From the NCBI RefSeq assembly GCF_014066305.1, contig NW_023501108.1:1-64000 (forward strand): a DNA stretch of 64,000 nucleotides, given 5' to 3'. Shown piece by piece: positions 24,377-37,800 of this stretch; position 1 is the first letter of the stretch, and each line of letters opens with the position of its first letter. This stretch comes from Letharia columbiana. Its lineage: Eukaryota; Ascomycota; Lecanoromycetes; Lecanorales; Parmeliaceae. The notes beneath the pieces are model-generated. The model did not search any database. It saw only the letters and a program-made list of their open reading frames with translations, and was not told the origin of the DNA. Both the position numbers and the translations under genes were made by a program.

Positions 24377-25985
24377 CTTTACGTAATTAACTCGATAAGA
24401 AAAGAGAAATTCTTATCGAAGACTTTATAACGATAAAGATAAAAATAAAAGTAATATTTATTTTATTATTAATTTACGAAGATAGAGTATTTTTAAATAA
24501 TTAAAACGAATTATAAACTCTTATTAAAATTTATTTCGATAATAATATAGAGATAAATATAATAAACTAGCGTTTTACGATTAAATAGAATCTAATAAAG
24601 ATTAATAATTTCTTATTAAAACTTATATAAATAAATTAAAAATTAACTTATTATTATAGTATTTATTTAATTATCTATTATTTATAAGATAGTTAAAAGC
24701 GTATTAAGCGTTATAAATATATTTTCTATTTTATTAATAAGAAAGATCTTTTAATAATTTTAGATCTTTTAATTTTAATTAATAAATAAATTAAGATAAA
24801 TATAAAAGATTAAATCTAATATTTTAACGTTAAAAAGTAATTATTCGAGATTCTAATATTATAATAATTCGCGAATATTTTAAAGAAGTATAAGACTATT
24901 TATATATTAATTATAGTAGAAATAGTAATTATAAATAAAGAATATAAAATTAACGCGTTTAGAATATAGAGTATTTATATAAATAGCGTAGAGATTATTT
25001 TTAAACTTCTTAATAAGTTAAAAGAATATAAAGATATATTCTTATTAAAAGAAATAAGTTAATTATTATTATATAAAAGTTATAATTATATTATTAAAAT
25101 TACGACGAAGCTATTATTTAGTTTATTATATAATTTATCTAATATAAAGTTAGCGACGCTAAAAATCTATCTTAATAAAGCTTTAGCGAAGAATTAAATT
25201 AGATACTCTACGAGTTTAATAGAAGTTTTAATTCTATTTATTTTAAAAAAGAATAAAGATCTACGATTATATATTAACTATCGTAAATTAAATAAGATAA
25301 TTATTAAAAATTAATATCTCTTATTCTTAATTAGCGAGACGCTTGATTATTTAAATAATTTTAAGCGATATATTAAATTAAATTTAAAGAATATTTATTA
25401 TTATATATAAATTTATAAAGACGATAAGTAGAAGATAGCGTTTTATATATATTATAAGTATTTTAAGTATTTAATTATATTATTTAACTTAACTAACGTC
25501 TTAGTAATCTTTTAAATTTATATTAATAAAGCTTTAATTAAACTAATCGATTAATTTTATATAATATATTTAAATAATATTCTTATCTATTTTAATATAA
25601 AGAAGAAGTATTTAGATTATATAAAGTAAATACTTAATTAATTTAAATAATATAGCCTTTATATAAATCTAAAGAAATAAAAGTTTTTTATTATCGAAGT
25701 AAAATTTCTTAACTTTATAATATCTACTATTAATATTATTATAAATAAATATAAAATAGTTATAATCTAAGAGTAGCTAAAATTAAAAAACTAATAATAT
25801 ATAAGTCTTTCTAGAGTTTATAAACTTTTATCGAAGATTTATTTACTACTATTTTTAAATTATAAACTCTTTAATAGAACTTTTTAAAGAAAATAAAAAA
25901 GATATTAAATTAGAATTATTTCTATAGCTTAACGTTATAGAGTATATATTGAAAAAGCTAAAAAACGCCTTTATAACTATATTTT
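24377..25985 (+). pseudogene. G1 reverse transcriptase relic
   Basis: The plus strand reads RYSTSLIEVLILFILKKNKD, LRLYINYRKLNKIIIKN, LISETLDYLNNFKRYIKLNL, YYKYFKYLIILFNLTN and IIYLNNILIYFN, the decayed Gypsy RT order ending in the catalytic YLDDILIY motif (about 25,556-25,595). It then runs into ..KNAFITIF at the Copia A insertion point. Confidence 0.88.
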
Positions 25986-26121
25986 TGTGGAAATATGAGA
26001 TAAGATACTTAGTTGTTAACTATGAAGTTACTATAAAGGAAAGAGCGACTAGATACAGATACGCTAAGGCGTATCACGTGACCGCCAAGACGCCAAGAGT
26101 TACGTGATCCGAATTTCAATA
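25986..26121 (-). repeat. Copia A 3' LTR
   Basis: 136 bp, TGTGGAAATATGAG to TTTCAATA on the plus strand. It is less mutated than the right LTR, keeping GTATCACGTGACCGCCAAG. The purine tract next to it reads GCGAAGGGAAG on the minus strand. Confidence 0.88.
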
Positions 26122-26989
26122 CTTCCCTTCGCATATATCCTCTTATAAGCGAAACCTAGTAAACACGAAGTTTGATACTAACGGGGTCTAAAACCGAATA
26201 GTCAAAGTGAGTTAGTGCCGGATAGCTAGCGTGAAAACATACCCCCCTCTACACCCCCCTCCTCACCTCTATCCCCCCCTTACGAACGAAATTAAAAAAT
26301 ACGAGATTTAAAGTTCATAACGTCCAAAACAGGGTAGGTAAAGTGAAAAGTCGAAATCTAAAAACGACTATATCAGACCAGGCCCCCACTAAAATTCGAC
26401 CCAAATTCCACTTTTTATTAAAAAGCGGTTTTTTAAAAATTTTATTTCTAGGCCATCTGATACATATTAAAAATCGATCGATTCGAGGCCGAAGGATATT
26501 TATAGGGGTGACTGAATAAAATAATTAAAAGAAATACTTCTAGCTATATATCGTCGGCTATAAAACTTTTATAAGAGTTATTTTAGATAACTAGTTTTTA
26601 ATAATAGTAATTAACGGCAGTAATTCGAAGGTGTAATACTTAAGATATTAATAACGAATAGATATAGGTTTCTTAAAAGGGCTTTAAGAGTTTAATAGCG
26701 ATAGCGATAATAGCGTTAAAGAAATAGCTATTTCGATATAGAATAGTAAGTTCGTAGAGTATTAAATCTAATATAGCGGCTCGGCGGGCGGCTTAAGTAG
26801 ATTATTTAAACTATAAGAATTAATAAAATAGCTTTTCTAAAGTAGATAATAATAGGCGGCTTTTTTAGATTTAGGTGTAGATATAGTAGAATAGCTCTTT
26901 TATAAAATAAGACTATACTAAGATAGTAGTAAGATTAATAACTATCTAAGGGGTAAGTAGATATAGCTTTTACTCTAAGGGCGTCTTAA

Positions 26990-27970
26990 AAAATAATAAA
27001 TTTATTTAGATAAAGGGCCTTAGTAAGTCTATTAGTTATTTATTTATTAATAAGAATATATTATATATTTATAGTACTATTATTAATCTTTTTCTATATA
27101 AAATAATAGATAATATTAATATACTTAATGTGAGTATAAAATTAAATATTCTTTACGAAGATAATTACGCTTTAATTATTATCGAAAATAATAATAGCTT
27201 TAAGATTTATATCGTTAGAGCGAAGAAGTTAATTAAATAGATTTTTTAATTAGATTACTTTTTTAATAGTTTATATCTAATTAATATACTCTATTTTATA
27301 AATAAATAATATTATAATAATTTAATACTTAAATAATTAACTAATTATATTATTTTCTATATTAAAGAGATAATTAGATATAAATCTTTAGATTATATCG
27401 CTAGCTTAATTAGAATCGATATAATCGATAAGCTCTTAAAGAAAGCCTTTATATACGAGTTCGTAATATATTATATTTTTTAAATATTAAAAGATTTAAA
27501 TAATTATATTTTAATACGCTAAAGTCGAGTTAATTAAGTAGTAACTTATTAATAATATCGCGTAGACGATATTAAAATAAGTATCGAGTATAGTATATAT
27601 AAGAGATTTTATCGCGGATTAATAGTTTTCTTATAATTTTCTTAAGGCGATATAGCTCTCTTCGACGAAAGCTAGTTTATAGCTAATTTCGAGAGATATC
27701 GATATCGAGATAAGATTTTAATAGTTAAAATAATTTAAGAATTAAGTAATATAAGTCTTTTATCTTAAGCGAAGAATATCGCTATAACGATTTCTCTTAA
27801 TAGTTATATTTAAGTAGTAGATATATAATTTTAAATTCGATATATAAAACTTCGCGTTATATTTCTTCTTAATTTATTAAATCTCGATTTTATTAAGATT
27901 AATAATTAAGATATTATCGATATAAAGCGCTATAATAATATTCTCTTTAGAGTTTATAAATATATTATTA
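26990..27970 (-). pseudogene. Copia A RT / RNase H relic
   Basis: Minus-strand counterpart of the better readable relic in Copia B (55,900-59,030). ALYIDNILIIN is seen near 27,935, with RNase H homology toward lower coordinates. The boundaries are approximate. Confidence 0.7.
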
Positions 27971-30900
27971 TTTAATTCGATAGAGAGAAAACTTAGCTTC
28001 TTTATATACTTCGAGAAATATTAATATTAGATTTAAGAGAATTACTTTAAACTATAAAGTATCTTATTTAATTTATAAATCTTAATATTATCTTTATTAA
28101 AGTTATCGAGTTAATATATATAAATTTCTTTCTTTATATTATTATATAGAAAGATAATTTTAATATTTATTTATTTTAGATTCTAATCTAAAATAATTAT
28201 AAACGCGAAGATCGCTTTATAATTTATAGACTTTATTATTAACGCGAAAGTATTATAATAATTACGACTCTTCTATTATTTAAATTCTTAAATAATTTAA
28301 TATACCTTATAATAAATAATTTCTTTATCGAGATTTTATTTTAAGATATAGATTTATCTGCCTCTTAGAATATAAGCTTTGGAAGGCGCCTAAATAAGAT
28401 ATTAAGTATTATTATTTATAAGAGATTTATATTTATTCTTTATAAAAAATTCTTAATTTATTTAAGATAGTTAATTAGATATAATCTATTTATAAATAAT
28501 AGATTTAAAAATATTTAACTTATTAATATAATTAGTAAATAAGGCGAATATTATAAAGACTCTCGAAAGAGGATTAGAGAATAGATCTTATAGATTCGAA
28601 ATTATAAGATTTAAATAATTATATAGCACTCTTTAAATAGCGCTCAACTTATAATCTTCGCGAATAACTTATATAACTTTAATAATAGTTAAATCTAAGT
28701 CTAAGAATAATAAATTTAAATCTAAGAAAATTTCTTATATAGATAATATAGATCGAATTATTAATATAGATATAGTATTTAATTAAATAAATTAAGTAAT
28801 TTATATTAGAGATATTTAAATTAAGAGCTCTCGCGTAATTAATTGAGTTTATCGTATTAAAGACTTTTATATAAATCTCCGCGAAGGCGCTTTTTTATTA
28901 ACTAATTAAAGAAAATTTAATCTTAGCCTTATAGATATTAGAGGTCTTAAAGCCGCTAAAGATTTAATAGCTATTTTAATTATAGATATAATATTTTTAG
29001 ATTTAATATCTTTCGAAATATTAATAATATACTATTTATTTAATACCTCCCCTATAGCGAATACTAGTATTATTAAATATTATTATTTATTCGAAAGCTT
29101 ATAAACCTTAATTTCTTCTTTCGAGTTTATAATTAAAGGTATTTTTCTATAAAGTATACGCTATTAACGCGAATAACTATTTTCTTAATAAGATTATATA
29201 GTCGAAAGATATACTCCCCTTTATATCTTAATAATATATACTTTTTACTTTAATTTATAAGCTTTTTTTAAATTTATTTTATTATATAAGCGATAAAATC
29301 AATTATACGTAAATAGAAAAGAATAAACTTTTATTAATAGAAGATCTTAAAAGAAGTTATAATAGTTCTAATATTAAGTAATTATATCGTTAAATAATTA
29401 GCGATAATAACGATTTTAGATTAAAAGAATTTATTAAGATTAAAGTTTAATAGAATAGAATATATCTTATATAATAGAATTTATCTAAAACGCTTAATTA
29501 TATTATTTATCTAGAAATTATTAAGAATAATAAATTTTTATTTAATATTCGATAAAGCGAGATAGTTAAGAAAGACTTTAAATATATATTCGCCTTTATT
29601 ATTAAAGCGAATATAAGAAATCTTATAACTATATAATTTAAAATAGATTTTAAATTATAAAAATATAGCGAAGATCTTACTTTTATAATAGATATAGTAG
29701 ACTTTAAAGTAGAAGATAAAATTATTTTTAAATATTATAAAGTATTTATAGCTATTAAAATTAATAGAGAATAAAAACCTTATAAGATCGCTATAAATAA
29801 ATTTACTTAATTATATATTAAGTGTAATAAGACTAATATAGAGAATAGTCTTCTAGCGCCCTATAATATAATACTTATAAATATACTTATCCGCGATATC
29901 CTTAATAAAATCTATATTTACCGCTATAGCGAAAAGCCTATTTAAATTCTATTAATTTAAATAATTTATATAAATATATTAGAGTTAATAAATCGAGTTC
30001 GAAGAAATACTATATATCGCTAAGATACTATTTAAATTATTTTAGAGATTAAGAAAGAATAGATCTTAATTATAAGTGTTTATAAGCTTTAGATTATCTT
30101 TAATTAGAGTATAACTAGTTTTATAAAAGATAATTATAATATTAAAATCTAAGAGTTTATTAATAAAAAGAAGATTAATACTTATATTAGATATATATAA
30201 AACGTTAAATAGAGTAATATTTATATACTTATCTTAAACGAAGTAATTTAAACTAATAATATCGCGATTAAGAGATTAAACTTAATTATTCTCGATATCG
30301 CGAATAGAGTAAGAGTAGATCTTTTTATAGATAATAAATATTAAATAATTAACGAAGAAATAGCGAGAGTAATTAGAGTTTACTATTATATAAGAGTATA
30401 AATTAATAAAGTTAATAGCTATTAAGTTATACTCTAAACTAAAATCGATAGTTATTAAATTAATAACTTTCTTATTATTAATTATATCGAGAATATTAAA
30501 ATTATTAAAATTAGAATTTATATAATATATAGTTAAATTTAATTCTTTTAGAAAGATATAGTTAATATTAAGATATTTATTCTTCTTTAAAATAGAGATA
30601 TTAAAAAATATCTCTTCGATACGCTTACGCTTAGTACTAAGGCTCTCCCCTATATTATTAAAATTAATCGCGATAATTTAAGCTTTCTTCTTCTTTTTCT
30701 TATTTAATATAAATTTTTTAGATTTTAGATAAGAGAACTTAATTTAGTATTTAGTGGGAGGATATTTAAATTTACATTTAACGGTTTTATATAAGAAATA
30801 AGTTTCGCGATTAGCTTTTAAACCGCCGATTTTATAATATCTAGCGAACTACTTATCTTTATTCTTATCGCTATTATTATAAATAATATATATAATAATA

Positions 30901-32839
30901 TTATTATCTTTAAATAATAGTAGATAAATCTCTTTATTTATCGCGATATAGATAATTTTATTAAATTTAATAATCTTATTATTATATAGCTCGTAGATCT
31001 AGATATAAATAATTATAAAGATATTAAAAGAGTTTTTAAGTTCTATAAAAAAGAGTTAAATTAGAAAGGGTTTTAATAAAGCGAATAATTTATATAGATT
31101 AACGATTTCGATAGTAATCTTATAAAAGTTCTTTTTATATTAATAAACGCCTCTTTTAAAAGTAAAAGTAATATTAAGTAGTTAATAAATTAGCTTCGTA
31201 TAAAGCTTAAAGTCTTTAGATTTATAATATTTAACGATAATATTTAATATTATCTAAGAATTTTTATTATTATAATTAATCTTAATAAATTAGTAATTAT
31301 TATATCTAAAACGTTAGAAAATAGTTATATAAGTCTTAAACTTCGTAATTTCGATAAAGAATAAAAGATTATTAAGTATCAATCAACTCTTAATATCTTA
31401 TTTTTATCTAATATATTCTATATTAAATTTTAAAATAGCGATAAAGATTAAAAAGAAATTATTTTTATTAAATTAAGATTAAATCTCAGCTATAAAGCGC
31501 TATAATTAATTATTTAAATTTATTATCGCTAAAAGATAGTCTAGATAAAGATATATAGAATATTAATAAAGAGGGCGATAACGGCGATAGTAATAGTAAT
31601 TTAGCTATTATTTTAAGCGAGATAATAAATTTAAAGAAAGATTCTAAGAGTGATTTTAGAGTGGATATAATAGATTTCTTAATATAAAGATTAAATAGCT
31701 TAATATTATTTAAAGAGCTAAAAATATCTTCGCTAGCTTCAAATTTAAGATTAATAAAATTATTATTTAATAAAGTAGTAAAAATATAATAAATATTCTA
31801 ATTATTATTAGAGTTTTTAAAGATCTTATTAATACTAGTTAACTATCGCCTTTAAGCTTTAAGTTTTTATATAAAAAATAAAATATATTTATATATAGAG
31901 CTATAATAAATATAAGTAATATAATTAGAATAAAAGATACTTAGTAATAAGAATAACTTATAAACGAAGGCTAATTTCTAATAGAATTATATAGAGTATA
32001 GTTATTATAAATATATAAATCTTCTTCTTAAAGGGGAATTAATATTCTTTTTATATTACTTATTTAGAGACTTAAATTTAAAATATTTATATCGCTAACT
32101 ATTATTATAAGACTTTAAAGATTACTTTAGCTTTATAATTACGATAATAAGATATAAGTAATTACGAAGAAAGAATTCGATAATAAAGCCTTAACCCTCT
32201 TTTTTAAAGGGCTTCTAAAGATCTAAAAGCTAATATTAATAAGATATTCTTATTATTTTAGTCTTAATAAATTTATAAGCGTATTAAGAGATAGTAGTAT
32301 TAGCTTTAGAATACTTTAAATTATAATTAGACTATTAATACTAATATCTAGCTACTTTTAATTAATAGTTATTAATTCGATAATTAATATATAATTTTAA
32401 AGTTAATATTAATATAAAATAGCTTTATTTTTAATAAAATTAAGTATTTTAATTTAGCGGAAGCTAATAAGATTTAAAGAAAGTCTTAGCGATATAACTC
32501 GATTATATAATAATATAATTATATACTTAATATATTTAGCGAGTTCGATATTTCGACTAAAGATAATATATCTCGGCTCGCTTAGAATAAAGGCGATAGC
32601 GACTTTTAGCCCCTTATATTATTAATAAATTATACTCGCTTAGATCTATAATTATTTTAAAAAAGGAAAATATCTTTATTAAGAAGGTTAAAAGAATACC
32701 TTTATAGCTACTACTATCTTTATATAATAAGCTTTAGATATTATAAGATAGATATTAAAAATCTAAAAGTAATCGTAGCTATAGAGGCGAATAGTAGATA
32801 TAATATAATAGTTATCAGATAGAGCCCGGGTTTATAATC

Positions 32840-32975
32840 TATAAAAATATAAGATAAGATACTTAGTTATTAACTATAGAGTTATTATAAAGAAAAGAGC
32901 GACTAAATATAAATACGCTAAGACGTATTACGTGATCGCTAAGACGCTAAGAGTTATATAATCCGAATTTCAACA
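32840..32975 (-). repeat. Copia A 5' LTR
   Basis: 136 bp, TATAAAAATATAAG to TTTCAACA on the plus strand; same length as the left LTR. The differences are mostly G-to-A and C-to-T. Confidence 0.88.
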
Positions 32976-32980
32976 ATTTT

Positions 32981-34607
32981 TTCTTAAATATTTTAACCCT
33001 TAGCTTTTAATTCGAATTAAAATTAATATCTTATTATTCGTTATAATAAGTATATTAATTTAACTATATATAAATAGATAGTAATATTTAATCGCTTTTT
33101 ATTTAAGAAAGATAATTAATATAGAGTATAACTATAAAATATACGATTAAGAATTTTTTATAATTATTATAATATTTAAGTATTAACGCTACTATCTAAA
33201 GAGAAATTTTTATTTTATTAAAATTCTTATTAATTATAATAATTTAAAATACTTTATAAGATAATTAATACTAAATAGTAGATAAAAGTATTAGATAATA
33301 AAACTCTCTTTATATAATTTCTTAATTTTATATAAACTAAATAAGATAAACTCTATTAATATATTTTTAAGACGTCTTAATTATAAGAGTAAAAATGAAT
33401 TAATTAATAGACTTCTCTCTACGTTATAATAGAAACTAACTAGAATTAAAAGCCTTTCGAATTCTATTTTAATTATTATTAAGATAGCTTATAAAGATAG
33501 CGTAGACTATATATATAAGAAATATAATTTTAATAATAAGTATCTTATTATATTAAATAGTTTAAATATAAATAAGAGTTTCTTAGATATTAATTCTCGA
33601 GAAGAAGTATTTATAAAAAAGATAATATTTAAGAATTTAATAACTACTATAGTATAAGAGACGCACTTAGATATAGTATATTTTTAAGATCTAGAGAATC
33701 TTAATCTTTAATAAGAGAGAGTTTAAGTAAGATATTTATTTAATATACTCGTAATATAATCGATGAACGACTTAATTCTATTATTAAAACTATTAATTAT
33801 AAATAGCTCGTTTTATATCTAATTATTAAAGTATTAATAATTAGTAAAACGATATATAATATAAATAATAAGTCTATTTATAAACTTATAAAGATACTTT
33901 AATAAGAGAATACTTTTATTAAATAGTATAAAGTTAATAAAATAGTAAGTAAGCGAATACGAAGTGTTAATAATTAAATTTAAAATAGCTAGAGGCTATT
34001 AAGATATAATAATAAATTATATATTCTTAAAGAAGGCTTAATCTGAGAAGAGCTATTAAAACGCTATTATAATAATCTTATAATTAAGTATTTCGATATT
34101 AATAAGATATTTAAGCTAATAAGTAGAAAATACTATTAAAATAATATTCGCGTAGATATTAAGAAGTATATTAATATATATAATATTTATTAGCATATGA
34201 AGATAAAACGCTATTATCTCTATAATAAACTAGATATATTCTCTTTACTAATGAGACTATAAAAGGAAATTATAATAAACTTTATTATAAATCTTTCTTT
34301 TAATAAATATAAAGGTTATATTTATAACTTAATTCTTATAATAGTTAATTAATATATTAAGATATTAAGATATATACTTATTAATAAGATAGTTAACGCT
34401 ATATAACTAAAAGAGTTATTTATAAAAGAAATTATTCTCTAATATAAAGCACTAGAAGATATCGTTATAAATTAAGAATTTATTTTTATAAAAATATTTT
34501 AATTAGAAGTTTATTATTAATTATATATAAAATGTAAATTAAGTACTATTTTTTATCTATAAATCGATAAATAGATAAAGCGATAAAATTAGACTCTAGA
34601 ATATTAT
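32981..34607 (+). pseudogene. G1 RNase H and integrase (N-terminal and core) relic
   Basis: Continues G1 pol: FLKYFNP at the junction (ancestral LLRHFDP), then LIAFYLRKI and EYNYKIYD*EFFIIII (RNase H block VAFWSRKM, EQNYGTGDQELLAIV), YYLKRNFYFIKILINYNNLK and, further on, the integrase core. The latter has LILIIVNQYIKILRYILINK (ancestral LVIVDRYTKMARYIPT) and YKLSTIFYLQIDKQIKRQN, ancestral LSTAFHPQTDGQTERQN. It ends at TLEYY, where M2 is inserted. Confidence 0.86.
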
Positions 34608-34860
34608 TACTAGCCGAAAAGATATAATATATCCTATAAGATATTTCATATTAAGTAATATTATATCGTACCCGAATATAATATAAGTAGAGTCGAATAC
34701 CATTTCATTTTTCTAATATAGATTCGAAATCTTAGCGAGATATCTTACGGTATAGTATATTTGTGGTATTATACTATAAAATAATATATATATAAGATAT
34801 CTCGATTAGAATTTCTATATTTATAGAATAATTCGATTAAGATATATAAAATATATTTAT
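34608..34860 (+). repeat. left TIR of M2 (approximate inner end)
   Basis: Starts TACTAGCCGAAAAGATATAA. Similarity to the reverse complement of 46,640-46,897 is patchy but runs to the block around TCTATATTTATAGAA. Confidence 0.7.
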
Positions 34861-37800
34861 TCTTCTTTATTAAGAGAGAGGAAATATAAAGAGTAATCTA
34901 ATATAGCTATTTATCTTCTTATTAATAGTAATAATTAGAATAATAATTAGAATTATAAGCGTATTTATTCTTCTTCTTAAAATTATAATATAAAAGAATA
35001 TTCTAAATTTTAAATCTTTAAATATTATAAGAATAAAATTCTATAATTATCTTTATTTATATATTCGCCTTAACGCGTTAAATAAGCTTAATAAACTTTA
35101 TATTTATTCTTCTCTTAAATTCTCCGCTACTCTTCTATTCTACTTTATTATAATTCTTTTAAATATCTTAAATTTATCTTTATCTAATTAAACTTATTAA
35201 TTATTTATAAATAAATTCGCTTTTCGCGTTATCTTAGATCTTTTTATTAAAATTAAATCTATTATTATTAATTCTCTCTAATTATAAGCTTATCGATTAT
35301 TTCTCTATATATTATAGAGTATTAATAATATATCTTAATAAATTTATAAATATTAGATTTATCGAAGTACTTTTTATAAGCTTATTATCTTTATTAATAT
35401 AATTATTATAATTATTAATTAAATTTTTATATAAAGTATTATTAGCTTTTTTAATCTAATTTAATATATTAAAATCTTCTTTAAAATTAAATTTAACTTA
35501 TTTAAATTTATTTTCTTAATACTTTATATAAAGAATTATTATTAGAATATAAAATATCGCTAATAAATAATGCTTTTAAGTATTATAATATTTTTTAATT
35601 ATTAAAAAGTATCGCTTATATATAATAGTCCTTACGAGAGAATAAAGAATATTATAAGTTATTTAAGTAATTATAATATATTTAAACTTTAATTTCTTTT
35701 ATTACTCTAGAATTAGAAGATTCGCTAGATTATTAAAAGAAGCTTTATAAAGATTAGAGATAAGATTATAATTAGAATAATAATTAGAAAACTTATTATT
35801 TCGTCTATATTACTAAAGCTAATTATACTTATTCTTATTATTTAAATTTTTAATCTTAAATTTTATCGCTTAATTAAGCGTATTTTTATTTAATCGATTT
35901 ATTCGCTTAGCTCTTTATAATTAATTACTTATATTAATATTTTAATAATTTTAAAATATTCTTTTAAGCGCTTTCTAATAGATCTTTATCTATAGCTTCT
36001 TTTTAATATTAATCTTTTAATTTAATTTCTTTAACTTTATATTATTATAATTTAAATATAAAAATATAATTTATTTATATAGATAGTTTAAATTTAATTA
36101 AATTCGATTATAGTAAATAGTTAATTTCTTATAAATCGCCTTAAAAACTTTAAAAAGTTCTTTTTTCTAAGAAATTCTCTTTTTTCTTAATTTTTCGAGC
36201 TTTTTATTTATATAATTAAATAGATAATTATAGATATTAAAGATATAGTAAATTATAATTTTCTTTTCTCTATTTATTAATTTTATAAATTTATAAAAAG
36301 ACTTAATAAGTTAAATTAAATATTAAATCTATTAGAAATTAATTAAAAATTATTTAGACGTCTAGATTATAGTTTTTATTTATAATTATTTTTTATTACT
36401 TAATCTTAAATAGATAGTTAATTTATTCTTTAAAAAGCGTATAATATTAATATAAAGAAGTAGAGCGCGGATTAATATTTGATAAATTAAATTTTAGCAA
36501 GTTTTAATATTCTAAAAAAGTTTAAAAAGATATTTCTAATAATATTACTTCTCTTTAAAAAATTAACGTTTATTTAATATTAAAATATTTTTATCTTAAA
36601 GTTATTTAATTTATAATATAAAAAAGATCTCTTTACGCTAATTATTAATATTAATATATATAACGATTTTTTAAATCTTAATATAATTAATAATATAATA
36701 ATTAGAATAATAATAAGAAATATTATATTTTTATTAGAGTTATTAATAGATTAATTATATTTATTTAAACTTAATTCTCGTCTTCTTTATTACTTTAGCT
36801 CCTCTAAAATTTCTTATTTATCGAAATAATTCTAATATTATCTAAGAGTTTTTTTAAAGTTAATTAAATAATATATACTATATAAAGAATATATTATAAA
36901 TAATTTAAAAATTTAAATTCTCTAATATTAAGTAGATTATTTATTATAGAAATAAAAAGATAAATAATTAAATCGTTAAAGAGTGTATTATTATTACTAA
37001 TATTATTAATTATAAGTCTAAATATATAAGATTAAATCTTATATTTTATAAGAATTAAATTAATAATACTTATAAGTTTTTAATTAATATATTTACCTTC
37101 GATATATTTAAAATCTATAAAAATTTTATATTATTACTAATTAATATTAATAAAAAAGATTAGAATTATTATAAATAATTAGTAGTTATAAGATAATTAA
37201 TAATTTAGAATTAGAGAGACTTTAGTATTATTAGCTAATAAATTCTTTAATAATCTTATCTCTAACTTTATAGCTTTTCTTATTAATCGATTCTTTATAA
37301 TAAATATTAATTTTAATTATATATTAAAATCGAGATAGTATAAGAGTTATAGTATTTTAAAATTATTAATAATTATAAATAGAATATTAATATTTATAAT
37401 TTAATTATAAAATTATTTTAAAAAGTCTTCGCGTATAAGCTTTTAATTTTCTATTATTATAAGAGAATTTTAATATTATTTTTTCTAGAGTAAATAGTAA
37501 ATTAGATATTTTATTTATTATTTTATTTATTAATAATTTATATCGTCTAGCTTAGAAATATATCTAATTTTTATAATTATTAATTAGATTTATTTATTAT
37601 AAATTACTTAAATTAGATTTCTTAATATATCTTTTAAACTTAATATATACTATTATATTACTTATTTTATAATCTATAAATAAATAAATTAGAATCTTAT
37701 TATAGTAATAATAAATAATATATAGCTTCTTAAAATCGATAAGCGTATATTTATTAAATTATATTTACTTCTAGAATTTTTTAATTTTTAAACTCTAATA

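Larger units (their letters stand above)
25986..32975 (-). mobile_element. Copia A, minus-strand Copia retrotransposon nested in G1
   Basis: A 6,990-bp element with 136-bp LTRs (25,986-26,121 and 32,840-32,975) and 5-bp duplication ATTTT (25,981-25,985 and 32,976-32,980). It is the same family as Copia B at 53,003-60,072, in the opposite orientation. On the minus strand the RT catalytic block reads ALYIDNILIIN near 27,935 (ancestral LYVDDILI). The half-tRNA-iMet-type binding site (GATTATAAACCCGGGCTC on the minus strand) lies just inside the right LTR. The coding part is destroyed by RIP, while the 3' end at 25,986-26,560 is clearly less mutated. Confidence 0.9.
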